A DNA stretch of 64,000 bases from Natronobacterium texcoconense (GTDB lineage: Archaea; Halobacteriota; Halobacteria; Halobacteriales; Natrialbaceae), in contig NZ_FNLC01000001.1 in assembly GCF_900104065.1 (NCBI RefSeq), positions 1,364,001 through 1,428,000 on the forward strand. The letters are read 5' to 3'. The translations under genes and the position numbers were made by a program. The notes under the pieces were generated by a model, which had not been told where the DNA came from, made no database searches, and saw nothing but the letters and a program-made list of their open reading frames with translations. Shown here in pieces: positions 35,830 through 45,673 of the stretch (the first letter of the stretch is position 1; every line of letters begins with the position of its first letter).

Positions 35830-38800
35830 ATGAGTCAGGCGACGCTCTCGCATCGGCCGTACACGAACTCGAATCTTTTCTCCGGCCACTACCTCGACGA
35901 GCGCGTACAGGACCGCGAAGAGTGGGACTGCGACGAAGCGGCACGAGCCGCGATGGACGAACTCGAGGATCTGTACGAACTCGAGTCCGACCTCGTCTCT
36001 GGGTACGCCGAAGACCCGTTGATCGACAACTGGATAGACGAGGTGCTCGACGTACTTGGATTCGGGACGAACGTCGAGACGACGCTGCCCGACGGCGGTG
36101 GTTACGTCGACGCGTTGCTGTTCGAGGACACGGAGTCGCGGCGGGACGCCGCCGAAGTCTACCTGAGTACGGAAGACACGACGGATCTATTCGAACGCGG
36201 CGTGGGTCTCGTCGAAGCCAAACAGTGGGACGCTGACTTCACGACCCGGTTCAGTGAGCAGCGACCCTACCGCAACGCCTCTCACCAGATCAAACACTAC
36301 CTCGAGCGGACGCCGGAGAACATCCAGTGGGGTATTCTCACGAACGGGCGCAAGTGGCGACTGTACGGGACGAAAGACTACGAGACCCAGACCTACTACG
36401 AGGTTGACCTGCCGGAACTGCTCGAGAAGGGCGACCTCGAGGCGTTCAAATATTTCTACGCCTTCTTCCGACCGGAGGCGTTCCGCGAGGGGTCGGGGTC
36501 GACGTTCCTAGATTCTGTTCGTTCCGAGAGCGAGACCGTCGCCCAGGAACTCGGTGAGGACCTGCAGGATAACGTCTTCACGGCAGTCCGGGTGCTCGGT
36601 CGCGGGTTCGTCGAGTCGAACGATCTCGATATCGATCCCGAGAACGACGAGGCACTCGCGGAGTTGAAAGAGCAGTCGCTCGTCTTGCTCTACCGGTTGA
36701 TGTTCGTCCTCTACGCGGAATCGCGGGGATTGATCCATCCCGAAGGAGGTGATGCGGTCACCGAGTACGAGGACAACTTCAGCTTAGACGAGTTACGCCT
36801 CGAGATTCACGACGAGATCGGCGAGGTCGACGACGGCTTCGACGAAGCCTACAGCGAACACTCGACGACGATGTGGAGTCGGCTCGAGGACCTGTTCCGA
36901 CTGGTCGACGAGGGCGAGGAGTCGCTGGGCATTCCGCCGTACAATGGTGGCCTGTTCAACCGCGAGGAACACGAGTTCCTGACGGAAAACGAGGTGAGCA
37001 ACCGGTATCTCGCGGAGGTCATCTACCGGATTTCGACGACCGAGAACGACGAGGGTCGGTACGTGCTGGCCGACTACGCGGATCTGGATACGCGACACCT
37101 GGGAAGCGTCTACGAGGGGCTGTTAGAGCACCAGTTCCGGATCGCGCCGGAGGCGTACGCGGCGGTCGCCGAGGACGGCGGCCAGGTCTGGAAACCCGCG
37201 ACGGAGGTGTCAGTTGCGGACGCCGTGGAAACGGTCGACGAAGGCGGCCTGTACGTGGTCAACGACGAGGGCGAGCGCAAGGCCACGGGAGCGTACTACA
37301 CGCCCGACTATGTAGTGACCTACATCGTCGAGGAAACGGTCGATCCGTTGATCGACGAGATCCGCGAAGATCTACAGGAGCAGGGCTTCGAGCCGGGAAC
37401 ACACGAGTATCTCGGTGCGTTCTACCGGCGGGTACTGGATCTGAAGATTCTCGACCCCGCGATGGGCAGCGGCCACTTCCTCACACGGGCGACGGAGTAT
37501 CTCGCCCAGCAGGTGATGGAAGAGGTACGCGATATCGAGGAGGCGACGGCGTTCGACGAGCAACGGGTACGCCGCGACGTCGCGAAGGAGTGTATCTACG
37601 GCGTCGACCTGAACGGCATGGCGGTCGAACTCGCCAAGCTCTCGATGTGGCTCGAGACGCTGTCGGCCGACCAGCCACTGGCGTTCCTCGATCACCACCT
37701 GAAGGCGGGGAACTCGCTCGTAGGGTCGGACGTGACCGACGTGCTCTCGAGCGACGCCGAGGAAAACGGCGGTCAGCTAACCCTCCAGCAGGCGCTGGCT
37801 CGCGTTCGTCAGGATACCCTCGAGCACGTGATGGAACGGATGCAGGAGTTGCTCGAGATCGACAACGAGACGCTCGAGGACGTTAAGTCGATGGAAGAAA
37901 TCTACGACGAGGTCCGCAGTGATCCGTTCTACCAGCGACTGTTCGAGTTGACGAACGTGCATACTGCAGAACGGTTCGATCTGGACGTTCCGGAGGGAGC
38001 CTACGAACGGATGGCTCGAGCGATCGACGACGAGGACGAGTGGGATGACGTTCGGGAGGAAGACTGGTTCCAGACCGCCCAGGAGATGGCCGGTGGAGAG
38101 GCGTTTTTCCACTGGGAGTTGGAGTATCCAGAGGTGTTTTTCGACGAGAATGGGGAGAAGCAGGAGGATGCTGGATTCGATGCGGTGATTGGGAATCCAC
38201 CCTGGGTCGACGTAAAAGGGTTACGAGACCCCGAAGTTCTCTTCGAGCTGTTTGATACCAGTTTCAATAGAGTGAATATTTATGCTGCGTTTATCGAGCG
38301 GTCGACGACGCTGTTAGGGCCTGATTCGGAGTTCGGATTCATTACTCCGAACTCCTATCTGACTCAGAGCTCGTATCAACCGCTCCGAAAACATATTTTG
38401 GATAACCATAGTATCGAGACAATTGTCCGTCTTCCCGATGGAATCTTCTCAAATGTCACGATGGAGACGGCAATCTTACTCACACAAACTGGCCAAAACG
38501 GAATTGATACTGTCGATACGATACGGTTTCCACGTGATGTTGAAATCGCCGATATTCCTGAACCAGTTGCCGATGTATACGAGACAGACGTCAGTTGGTG
38601 GAGGGAGACGGACGACCTAATATTCGATATTTTCACATCCGACTCTGAACGGCGAGTCATACAGCGAATCGAAGCGACAGATGTTGTGATTGGGGATGAG
38701 TTTGAGTCGTGTTTGGGACTTACGCCATACGATAAACATCAAGGACACACCGAAGAGCAAATCGAAAATCGGGTCTTTCATTCAGACGAGAAGGAAACAG

Positions 38801-39861
38801 ACCAGCACTATCCGATCACGACGGGAGAAGGGATCAACCGATATCGATTGACGTGGGAAGGTGGCGAGTGGATAAAATACGGGGACTGGTTAGGTTCAGA
38901 ACGAGAGAAACGATTCTTCACTAAACCTCGTTGTGTCATTCGTCAGATCGTTTCAACGGAGGGACGTGGTATTTATGCCGCCTACTCAGATATTGAACTT
39001 TTCCACACGCAAGTTGGATTCGTTCTGCTCCCGAAAGGAGACGAGAACGCTGAAGAACGAGCTAAATCCCTCACAGCGATTATTAATTCGAAGCTAATGA
39101 CATTCTACCACCGTAAGCGGTTCCTCGACGAAAACAAAGATACGTTCCAGAAAATTCTGATTCAAGACGCTGTGGACTTCCCGCTTCCCATAGGATACCA
39201 CCATCCAGATTTGGTTGAGAATGCGGAGAAGATGGAACAACTCGTCGCCGATTACGATTCTCTCAACCTCGATTTGCTTGATCATCTTGGCTCCTATTCG
39301 GAGGGCCAAACCCTCTCTGACGTTGGTTTTTCTCAGCCCCCAGAAGGAGCCGCCGACTCCATCCTCACCGACACCGCCGAGGACCGCGAGAACCTTCGGG
39401 TCGGGACCTGCGAAGTCATCCGGGAGTCCCCCACGTCCCTCGAGATCAGACTCACGGCCCGCTACAAACCGGAAGACGAAGACGAGTACGAAACCGACCA
39501 GTGGGGGTACACCGAGACCGAACCGCTTCCGGCGCTGCGGATTTCGGATCTCACCGAAACCGAGGCCGACCTGATCGAGACCTTCGTCCCCGTCGCCGTC
39601 GACGAGGCCGGCGGCTTCGCTGACTTCCGCGAGACCGCCACGAAGACCAACTCGCTCGTCGATCGCCTCCGGAAACTCACCCTCCCCGCCGTCGACGACG
39701 TCCGCGACGGCCTCGAGAGCTATCTCGAGACCAAAGCGCGCGCCGAGGAACTCGAGGAGAAGATCGAGAAGACCGACGAGTTGATCGACGAGATCGTCTA
39801 CGAGTTGTACGGGCTAACCGACGAAGAAATCGAAATAGTCGAAGAGGCGGTCAAAGAGTAG
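35830..39861 (+). CDS. Fused restriction-modification enzyme (type IIG/Eco57I-like)
   Basis: A 1343-aa single-chain enzyme. The N-terminal part has a PD-(D/E)xK-like nuclease pattern: D94 in YVDALLF and E129-A-K131 in LVEAKQW. An Eco57I-type N6-adenine methyltransferase follows, with motif I DPAMGSGHF (D542) and motif IV NPPW (N789-W792). The rest holds target recognition and a C-terminal helical coiled-coil region (SYLETKARAEELEEKIEKTDE). The stretch at about 38210-39340, after NPPW, is clearly more AT-rich than both flanks, as if the target-recognition part had been exchanged. No separate S or R subunit is nearby. Expected to methylate and cleave one asymmetric site. Confidence 0.88.
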   Translation: MSQATLSHRPYTNSNLFSGHYLDERVQDREEWDCDEAARAAMDELEDLYELESDLVSGYAEDPLIDNWIDEVLDVLGFGTNVETTLPDGGGYVDALLFEDTESRRDAAEVYLSTEDTTDLFERGVGLVEAKQWDADFTTRFSEQRPYRNASHQIKHYLERTPENIQWGILTNGRKWRLYGTKDYETQTYYEVDLPELLEKGDLEAFKYFYAFFRPEAFREGSGSTFLDSVRSESETVAQELGEDLQDNVFTAVRVLGRGFVESNDLDIDPENDEALAELKEQSLVLLYRLMFVLYAESRGLIHPEGGDAVTEYEDNFSLDELRLEIHDEIGEVDDGFDEAYSEHSTTMWSRLEDLFRLVDEGEESLGIPPYNGGLFNREEHEFLTENEVSNRYLAEVIYRISTTENDEGRYVLADYADLDTRHLGSVYEGLLEHQFRIAPEAYAAVAEDGGQVWKPATEVSVADAVETVDEGGLYVVNDEGERKATGAYYTPDYVVTYIVEETVDPLIDEIREDLQEQGFEPGTHEYLGAFYRRVLDLKILDPAMGSGHFLTRATEYLAQQVMEEVRDIEEATAFDEQRVRRDVAKECIYGVDLNGMAVELAKLSMWLETLSADQPLAFLDHHLKAGNSLVGSDVTDVLSSDAEENGGQLTLQQALARVRQDTLEHVMERMQELLEIDNETLEDVKSMEEIYDEVRSDPFYQRLFELTNVHTAERFDLDVPEGAYERMARAIDDEDEWDDVREEDWFQTAQEMAGGEAFFHWELEYPEVFFDENGEKQEDAGFDAVIGNPPWVDVKGLRDPEVLFELFDTSFNRVNIYAAFIERSTTLLGPDSEFGFITPNSYLTQSSYQPLRKHILDNHSIETIVRLPDGIFSNVTMETAILLTQTGQNGIDTVDTIRFPRDVEIADIPEPVADVYETDVSWWRETDDLIFDIFTSDSERRVIQRIEATDVVIGDEFESCLGLTPYDKHQGHTEEQIENRVFHSDEKETDQHYPITTGEGINRYRLTWEGGEWIKYGDWLGSEREKRFFTKPRCVIRQIVSTEGRGIYAAYSDIELFHTQVGFVLLPKGDENAEERAKSLTAIINSKLMTFYHRKRFLDENKDTFQKILIQDAVDFPLPIGYHHPDLVENAEKMEQLVADYDSLNLDLLDHLGSYSEGQTLSDVGFSQPPEGAADSILTDTAEDRENLRVGTCEVIRESPTSLEIRLTARYKPEDEDEYETDQWGYTETEPLPALRISDLTETEADLIETFVPVAVDEAGGFADFRETATKTNSLVDRLRKLTLPAVDDVRDGLESYLETKARAEELEEKIEKTDELIDEIVYELYGLTDEEIEIVEEAVKE

Positions 39862-39870
39862 TACTCGAAT

Positions 39871-40125
39871 TTACTCGATCACAGCATCCTCTCGAAGACG
39901 GTATTCGTACTGTATCTGCCCTCGAGAGACGCTTTGACGAACCACATCATCGTGGCGATTCATATCGGACAACACGCTAGATGCCCCGCCGTTCGAGATC
40001 GTGTACCCGATTTCGTCCGAGCTCGTCAAGGCGCTACTCACATCGTGAGCGTCCATCCAGTCGCCGGTTTTGAGAACGCGCGCTACCCGCTCCCGCCACG
40101 TATCTTTGGGAATTCGACGACTCAT
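39871..40125 (-). CDS. Small winged-helix-like protein
   Basis: An 84-aa protein, unrecognised. The pattern of short helices and a turn (TWRERVARVLKTGDWMDAHDVSSAL, then NGGASSVLSDMNRHDDVVR) and a final strand pair (QIQYEYRL) fits a winged-helix DNA-binding fold. It converges on the restriction-modification gene with nine bases between ends. A minus-strand CTTATAG lies roughly 28-35 bases upstream. It might control the R-M gene, but there is no direct evidence. Confidence 0.65.
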   Translation of the reverse strand: MSRRIPKDTWRERVARVLKTGDWMDAHDVSSALTSSDEIGYTISNGGASSVLSDMNRHDDVVRQSVSRGQIQYEYRLREDAVIE

Positions 40126-40267
40126 GATACGAAATCAACATCTTTTGCCTATAAGTGTTCCGGGGAAGAAGATATAGGAATCCGATCAATCGCGCTCGAG
40201 TGCTGGTAACGGCCGTATGATTCCTCTTACTTCCGTCGGCCCGTCCAAAAGAGTCGTTAGATGAATC

Positions 40268-40286
40268 CACGACGGCTGCAGTCGTG
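40268..40286 (-). terminator. Hairpin downstream of the gamma-glutamyltransferase gene
   Basis: CACGAC-GGCTGCA-GTCGTG, a perfect six-base stem about 30 bases past the ggt stop. It could act as a terminator, or be a remnant of an insertion-element end. No poly-T run follows. Confidence 0.3.
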
Positions 40287-40317
40287 AATCGATGCGATAC
40301 CCGAGTCGGTAGATCCG

Positions 40318-42231
40318 TCAGCGATCCTTATCGGACTTCGATTGCGCTCGTTTCGATTCCGAACGCTCGTCGGGACTCCGCCCTCGAGCCAGATTCACAC
40401 CCACGGCAAGCCCGTCTCGAGTCGGATCGGCGGCACCCGTATACCCTGTCTCGTCGATCGCCATGACCTGGACGTTCCCCTGGTCGTCGGGGTCGTCGGC
40501 CCACGGCTGACCGCGTGCCTCGCCGTACTCGCGGGCTGCTTCTGGGACGCCCTCCTCCCACATGACGTCGAAGTCCCGGGCGCTGAAGATCGTCGGCTCG
40601 AGCAAGGCGTCGAGTGGCTCGAGGCCGTAAACCAGGTGGTGGAGGATGGCTTGCTGGGTGCTGGTGATGATCATGAATCCGCCCGGTGATCCGGCGGTGA
40701 AGATCGGCTCGCCGTCGCGGAAGGTGATCGTCGGACTCATGCTACTCAGCGGCCGCTTTCGGGGCTGAACCTGGTTCGGTCCGCCGGGTTCGAAGTCGAA
40801 GTCCGTCAACTCGTTGTTGAGCATGAACCCGCGTCCGGGAACCATCGTTCCGGAGCCCATGAGCTGTTCGATGGTCGTCGTGTAGGAGACGACGTTACCG
40901 TGTCTGTCGGCGGTCGTGAAGTGAGCGGTCGCGCCGGCCGGTTCGGACTGCCCCGTCGCCCAGTCGGGGGTGAACCGCTCCGGCGCACCCGCCGGCACGC
41001 CCGGCGGGACCTCTTCGCCGGCCGCGTAGTCGGCGATGGTGCTCTCGAGGTCGATCCGGCTGGCACGCTGACGGAGGTAGTCGTCGTCCAGCAGGCCCTC
41101 GACGGGGACGTCCACGAACTCGGGGTCGCCCATATACTGGTCGCGGTCGGCCCAGGCGACGCGATTGGCCTCGGCGATGAGGTGGTACTTCTCGGGCGCG
41201 CGGAGGTCGTACTCCTCGACGTCGAGGAACTCGAGCATCCGCGTGATCATCGCGACCGTCGTCGGGCCCGACGTCGGCACGGGCTGGCCGACGATCTCGA
41301 AGTCGTAGGCCTCCTTTCGCACCGGTTCGTCGATCGTCACCGAGTACTCGGCGAGGTCGCGCTCGTCGATGCCGGGGCCGCCCTCGAGTCCCTCGACGGT
41401 AGCGGCGATGTCGCGAGCAATTGCCCCCTCGTAGAAGACGTCACGGCCGCCGCGAGCGATCAACTCGAGCGTCTCCGCGAAGTCCTCGTTGACGAGCGTG
41501 TCGCCGGGCTGGGGGACGTTGCCGTTCTCGTCGAGGAAGACCTCGCGTGCCGCGTCGTTGAACCTGTCCAGGTTCTCCGCGATCTGTTCGGAGAGGTATT
41601 CGTCGACGGTGAAGCCGCCGGCGGCGAGCTGAATCGCGGGCCGGAGCAATCGCTGTCTTGGCCTGGAGCCGAACCGTTCGCGGGCCGTCTCGAGGCCGTC
41701 GAGCGTGCCGGGGACGCCGATGGCTTCGCTGCGCTGGATAGCCTCGTCGAACTCTCGTGGCTCCCCGTCGTCGAGGAACATCTCCGGGTGGGCGTCGCGG
41801 GGTGCGCGTTCGCGGCTGTTGATGCAGTGGACGCTGTCGGAGTCCGCGTCGTAGACGACCATGAATCCGCCGCCACCGATACCGGAGGCCTGCGGGGAGA
41901 CCACGTTCAACACGTACTGGACCGTGACGGCGGCGTCGATCGCGTTCCCACCTTCGGCGAGGATGCGTGCGCCGGCGGCCGACGCGCGTGGATCCTCCGA
42001 CGAAACCATGCCGTCCGCCGCGGTGACCTGTCGGCCACAGTCGAACGATGGGTGCGAACAGTCGACCCCGTCCAGGTCGGCCGTGGCGAGATCCGTCGGC
42101 GGTTCCGACGCGACCGTCTGCGTTCCAAGCGAGAGCGCCCCGGCGCTCGCTCCCGTCGCTGCGAGGAATCGTCGTCGACTGAAACGTCCGGTTTCGTATC
42201 TGTCGTCCGGCGATGACGAGTGTCGTGTCAT
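40318..42231 (-). CDS. ggt: Secreted gamma-glutamyltransferase
   Basis: A 637-aa N-terminal nucleophile hydrolase. A twin-arginine signal is present (SRRRFLAATGASAGALSLG, about residues 17-36), so the folded enzyme is exported. The autocatalytic site is T435 in ATAHFTTAD, which keeps the nucleophile threonine but has Ala in place of the second Thr usual in TTHF. Later motifs GFMLNNELTDF and PLSSMSPTI, and the glycine-rich GSPGGFMIITST, are intact. It probably hydrolyses gamma-glutamyl compounds outside the cell. Start at 42231; an upstream ATG is less likely. Confidence 0.92.
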   Translation of the reverse strand: MTRHSSSPDDRYETGRFSRRRFLAATGASAGALSLGTQTVASEPPTDLATADLDGVDCSHPSFDCGRQVTAADGMVSSEDPRASAAGARILAEGGNAIDAAVTVQYVLNVVSPQASGIGGGGFMVVYDADSDSVHCINSRERAPRDAHPEMFLDDGEPREFDEAIQRSEAIGVPGTLDGLETARERFGSRPRQRLLRPAIQLAAGGFTVDEYLSEQIAENLDRFNDAAREVFLDENGNVPQPGDTLVNEDFAETLELIARGGRDVFYEGAIARDIAATVEGLEGGPGIDERDLAEYSVTIDEPVRKEAYDFEIVGQPVPTSGPTTVAMITRMLEFLDVEEYDLRAPEKYHLIAEANRVAWADRDQYMGDPEFVDVPVEGLLDDDYLRQRASRIDLESTIADYAAGEEVPPGVPAGAPERFTPDWATGQSEPAGATAHFTTADRHGNVVSYTTTIEQLMGSGTMVPGRGFMLNNELTDFDFEPGGPNQVQPRKRPLSSMSPTITFRDGEPIFTAGSPGGFMIITSTQQAILHHLVYGLEPLDALLEPTIFSARDFDVMWEEGVPEAAREYGEARGQPWADDPDDQGNVQVMAIDETGYTGAADPTRDGLAVGVNLARGRSPDERSESKRAQSKSDKDR

Positions 42232-42448
42232 AGAGGACACCAGTGGCTCTACCGAAATCGAGAAAAGGTTTTCTCGGAAATCCGTGTCTTTCACGCGCTA
42301 CAACCACATATACGGTGGGAATACTGCAGCAACGGACGCTTATTTCGAGAGTTCTGAAGCAGAGTACAACGAGCCGGTTGGCTTCGCCGACTCGGACGAG
42401 TAGCGACCAAGAGTAACCCTTTTGCAACCCCCACACACACGTCCGAGT

Positions 42449-42775
42449 ATGAGTCAGGATTGGCCAGTCGACCCCGACGGGGAGGAAGGCAGCGAGGGGA
42501 TGCGAAAGTACGACATGCGTATCATCGCGGACAAGGTCGACGAGGAAGAGGACTTCCCGATGGTCGTCTCCGAGTTCGTCGAAGAGTACGGCGACCACCC
42601 GATCCGGATCAACCACGAGGAAGTCGTCGCAATGCGCGAAATCTTCGAGTACGTCGACGCCGAGGAGTTCGAAGAGATTCTCGACATGCACAAGGCCGTC
42701 GGAGCGGCGATGCGCGAGGGGAACTTCTGGAAGTACCACCCGCAGGGTGAGGATCCGGAAAAGGTTCCAGCCTGA
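42449..42775 (+). CDS. Conserved acidic haloarchaeal protein (DUF5785-like)
   Basis: A 108-aa protein with DWPVDPDGEEGSEGMRKYDM near its start and EYGDHPIRINHEEVVAMREI in the middle. I recall this as the DUF5785 family of haloarchaeal proteins, with no known function. Start at 42449. It is divergent from ggt and co-oriented with the GTP cyclohydrolase downstream (88 bases). The short helices at the C-terminus are predicted, with no cysteine or metal motif. Confidence 0.65.
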   Translation: MSQDWPVDPDGEEGSEGMRKYDMRIIADKVDEEEDFPMVVSEFVEEYGDHPIRINHEEVVAMREIFEYVDAEEFEEILDMHKAVGAAMREGNFWKYHPQGEDPEKVPA

Positions 42776-42863
42776 GAAACCGACACGCGAACCGACTCGT
42801 TTTCCCATCACGAATCTGGATTACGTATCACTTATACTACGGGCGTCGGAAGATTCGGCTACA

Positions 42864-43631
42864 GTGACTAACACGCAGGTTACGCTCCTCCAGATCGACA
42901 ACTACGGCCCGTGGACCGTAACGCCCGAACCGAGGCGAGAGGCCGATCTCCAGACGCTGCAATCGCGACTCTACGCCGACGTCTCCCAGTTCGTCGGGAA
43001 CCGCGGCGGCTACACGTTCTTCACGCGATTCGACAACATGATCGCCGTCACGAACGGCCTCGACCTCGAGGACCATCGAGTCCTCCAGGAATCGATCGGG
43101 AACCGCTACCCCGTGACGCTGAGTCTCGGCGTCGCGACCGGTACGGACCCCGTCCACGCGCTGTCCGATGCGACGACCCGCCTCCAGGAGGCCGGCAGCG
43201 CCCAGGACGAGGACCGCCGTGAGTGTCTCGAGGGCCGGATCATCGAGGACGACCATCGGACCGACGAGGACGTCCAGATCGCACATTTCGACGTGATCAA
43301 CGCGACTGGCAACTACACGGACGAACTCAACGCCTTCGACACGTTCATCGAAATCGAACAGGGGTATGCCGAACTCATGCGACACATGCGCTATGCCCAC
43401 GACAGTCTCTCCTTCTTCGTCGGCGGCGACAACGTGATCGTCGTCTGTCCAGACCTTGGATACGACGAGTACGAGGAGGCGATCGGCCACGTCGAGGAGG
43501 CCGTCGACGTCAGCCTTCAGGTCGGCGTCGGGCGTGGAAAGAGCGCCCACGACGCCGGGTTCGCGGCGAAACACGCCCTCGAGACCTGTCGGGCCGACGG
43601 GACGCGAGTCGAACTCGAGTGGGAGTCCTGA
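42864..43631 (+). CDS. arfA: GTP cyclohydrolase III (IIa type)
   Basis: A 255-aa archaeal GTP cyclohydrolase III, the first enzyme of archaeal riboflavin/F420 synthesis (GTP to a formamidopyrimidine). Motifs include QVTLLQIDNYGPWT, FVGNRGGYTFFTRFDNM, and in the second half FFVGGDNVIVVCPD and VGVGRGKSAHDAGF. These are the two GGDEF-related nucleotide-binding halves. The reading frame has no ATG at the family N-terminus, so GTG at 42864 is used. Confidence 0.9.
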   Translation: MTNTQVTLLQIDNYGPWTVTPEPRREADLQTLQSRLYADVSQFVGNRGGYTFFTRFDNMIAVTNGLDLEDHRVLQESIGNRYPVTLSLGVATGTDPVHALSDATTRLQEAGSAQDEDRRECLEGRIIEDDHRTDEDVQIAHFDVINATGNYTDELNAFDTFIEIEQGYAELMRHMRYAHDSLSFFVGGDNVIVVCPDLGYDEYEEAIGHVEEAVDVSLQVGVGRGKSAHDAGFAAKHALETCRADGTRVELEWES

Positions 43632-43733
43632 GAGCGACCCGCTCTGTACGCTCCCGAACCGAGAATCTTCGCCAGCGACGCGCTTAAACGTGCCGGAGGT
43701 AGTTTTTAGCCGGTCTATCGCTAGTATTCCTGT

Positions 43734-44363
43734 ATGGAATCGGAACTGTCGGTCAAAGACGTCCTGACCAACGAATACGTTGGGGTCAGCGAATCCGATA
43801 CCGTCCTGGATACGGTAACCGTCATGCGCGAGGAGCGTGCGGGCTCTGCGCTCGTCGTTCGCGGCACCGATCCGGTCGGGATCATCACCGAGTGGGACGT
43901 GCTCGGGCTCGTGGCCGACGAGGAAGACCCGGCCGAAACGACCGTCGAGGACGTCATGACGACACCGGTCATCACCGTCTCACCGGATCGATCGCTCACC
44001 GATGCTGCGAACGTCATGGGTCGGGAGAACATCCGCAACCTCGTCGTCGAGAACGCCGCCGACGAAGAGGTCCTCGGGCTGGTCACCCAGCGCGACGTCA
44101 TCGCCGCCGCTGGCTCTTTCCAGGCGACAGTGACCCCGCCGCGCTCGAGCGGGCTGGGAGCCGACGCCGAGGCCGAACCGGGGAGCGGCGACCTTACCCG
44201 CGATCCACACTTGGGGAACAACGAGAACGTCGACTCGGAAGTTCACCCGAACGGTGGCGACGAGTACACGACCCAGGGCGTCTGCGAGGCGTGTGGATCG
44301 CTCGCGGACTCGCTGTGGGAGTCGAACGGCCAGCTCATCTGCGCCGACTGTCGAACGGTGTGA
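43734..44363 (+). CDS. CBS-domain protein with a C-terminal zinc ribbon
   Basis: A 209-aa protein. Residues about 1-125 hold a CBS pair (VKDVLTNEYVGVSESDTVLD, then VEDVMTTPVITVSPDRSLTD and GLVTQRDVIAA), which usually binds adenine nucleotides. A linker of about 50 residues leads to a CxxC...CxxC ribbon at the end (CEACGSLAD and LICADC). CBS plus a zinc ribbon is found in archaeal regulatory proteins. Target unknown; it lies 90 bases ahead of pgk on the same strand. Confidence 0.85.
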   Translation: MESELSVKDVLTNEYVGVSESDTVLDTVTVMREERAGSALVVRGTDPVGIITEWDVLGLVADEEDPAETTVEDVMTTPVITVSPDRSLTDAANVMGRENIRNLVVENAADEEVLGLVTQRDVIAAAGSFQATVTPPRSSGLGADAEAEPGSGDLTRDPHLGNNENVDSEVHPNGGDEYTTQGVCEACGSLADSLWESNGQLICADCRTV

Positions 44364-44452
44364 CCGGCTCTCGCGTTTCCGTCGCCGACTGTCGTCGGAC
44401 CGACCACTCCGATAGAAAGACCTTTCGGGGGCGGCGGTGGATTTGATCGACA

Positions 44453-45673
44453 ATGATCGATACCCTCGACGACCTGGACGTCGAAGGGACCACCATCGGT
44501 GTCCGCGTCGACGTCAACAGTCCGATCGACGACGGGTCCCTCGCCGACGACGCCCGACTTCGGGCCCACGTCGACACGCTCTCGGAACTGCTCGAGCGTG
44601 GCGGTCGGGTCGCCGTCCTCGCCCACCAGGGCCGGCCGGGAGGCGACGAGTTCGTCTCGCTGGAGTCTCACGCCGACCGGCTTGCCGAACTGCTCGATCG
44701 GCCCGTCGACTACGTCGACGCGACGTTCACCGAGGCCGCTCGCGAGGCGGTCCGGTCCCTCGAGAACGGTGAGTGTCTCGTCCTCGAGAACACCCGCTTC
44801 TACAGCGAGGAGTACATGGAGTTCGACCCCGAGCGGGCCGCACGGACGCATCTCGTCGAAGGTCTCGCGCCCGTACTCGACGCCTACGTCAACGACGCGT
44901 TCGCGGCGGCTCACCGCTCGCAGCCGTCGCTGGTCGGCTTCCCGACCGTGTTGCCCGGCTACGCCGGTCGCGTCATGGAGGCCGAACTCGACGTGCTCGG
45001 CTCGATCGAGGAGACGCCCGAACCGCGGGTCTACGTCATCGGCGGCGCGAAAGTCTCTGACTCGATCGACGTCGCCTGGAGCGTCCTCGAGAAGGGGCTG
45101 GCCGATCACGTCCTCACGGCGGGTGTCGTCGGCAACGTCTTCCTCATCGCCGACGGCGTCGATCTGGGCGATGCGAGTTCTGATTTCATCTACGACCAGG
45201 GCTACTGGGACGAGATCGACCGCGCCACGGACTTGCTCGACGCCTACGGCGACCGGATCGCGCTACCCCGCGACGTCGCCGTCGAGCGGGACGGCTCCCG
45301 CAAGGAAATCGGTGTCAACGCGTTGCCGCCACAGGAAACGGAGGCAGCCATGGACGTCGGCGATTCGACGCTTACCTACTACCAGCGGATCCTGTCGGAC
45401 GCCGGAACGGTCATCCTCAACGGGCCAGCGGGCGTCTTCGAGGACGACCTGTTCGAACGAGGCACACGGGAGCTGTACGAGGCCGCGACCGCGGTCCCGA
45501 CAAGTATCGTCGGCGGCGGCGACACGGCTGCAGCCCTGCGACGTCTCGGCGTCGAGGGCTTCACCCACGTCAGCACCGGTGGCGGTGCAGCCTTGCGGAT
45601 GCTCACCGCCGAATCGCTTCCTGCCGTAACTGCCCTCGAGACCGACACCGAGAATGGCGGCACCGACGATTGA
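44453..45673 (+). CDS. pgk: Phosphoglycerate kinase
   Basis: A 406-aa glycolytic/gluconeogenic kinase. Family motifs are visible: VRVDVNSP near the N-terminus, the substrate loop HQGRPGG, LENTRFYSEE, FAAAHRSQPSLVGFP, and VIGGAKVSDS in the linker. The C-terminal nucleotide domain ends with the glycine-rich STGGGAALRML. It transfers phosphate between 1,3-bisphosphoglycerate and ADP. The end overlaps the acetyltransferase start by 20 bases. Confidence 0.95.
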   Translation: MIDTLDDLDVEGTTIGVRVDVNSPIDDGSLADDARLRAHVDTLSELLERGGRVAVLAHQGRPGGDEFVSLESHADRLAELLDRPVDYVDATFTEAAREAVRSLENGECLVLENTRFYSEEYMEFDPERAARTHLVEGLAPVLDAYVNDAFAAAHRSQPSLVGFPTVLPGYAGRVMEAELDVLGSIEETPEPRVYVIGGAKVSDSIDVAWSVLEKGLADHVLTAGVVGNVFLIADGVDLGDASSDFIYDQGYWDEIDRATDLLDAYGDRIALPRDVAVERDGSRKEIGVNALPPQETEAAMDVGDSTLTYYQRILSDAGTVILNGPAGVFEDDLFERGTRELYEAATAVPTSIVGGGDTAAALRRLGVEGFTHVSTGGGAALRMLTAESLPAVTALETDTENGGTDD

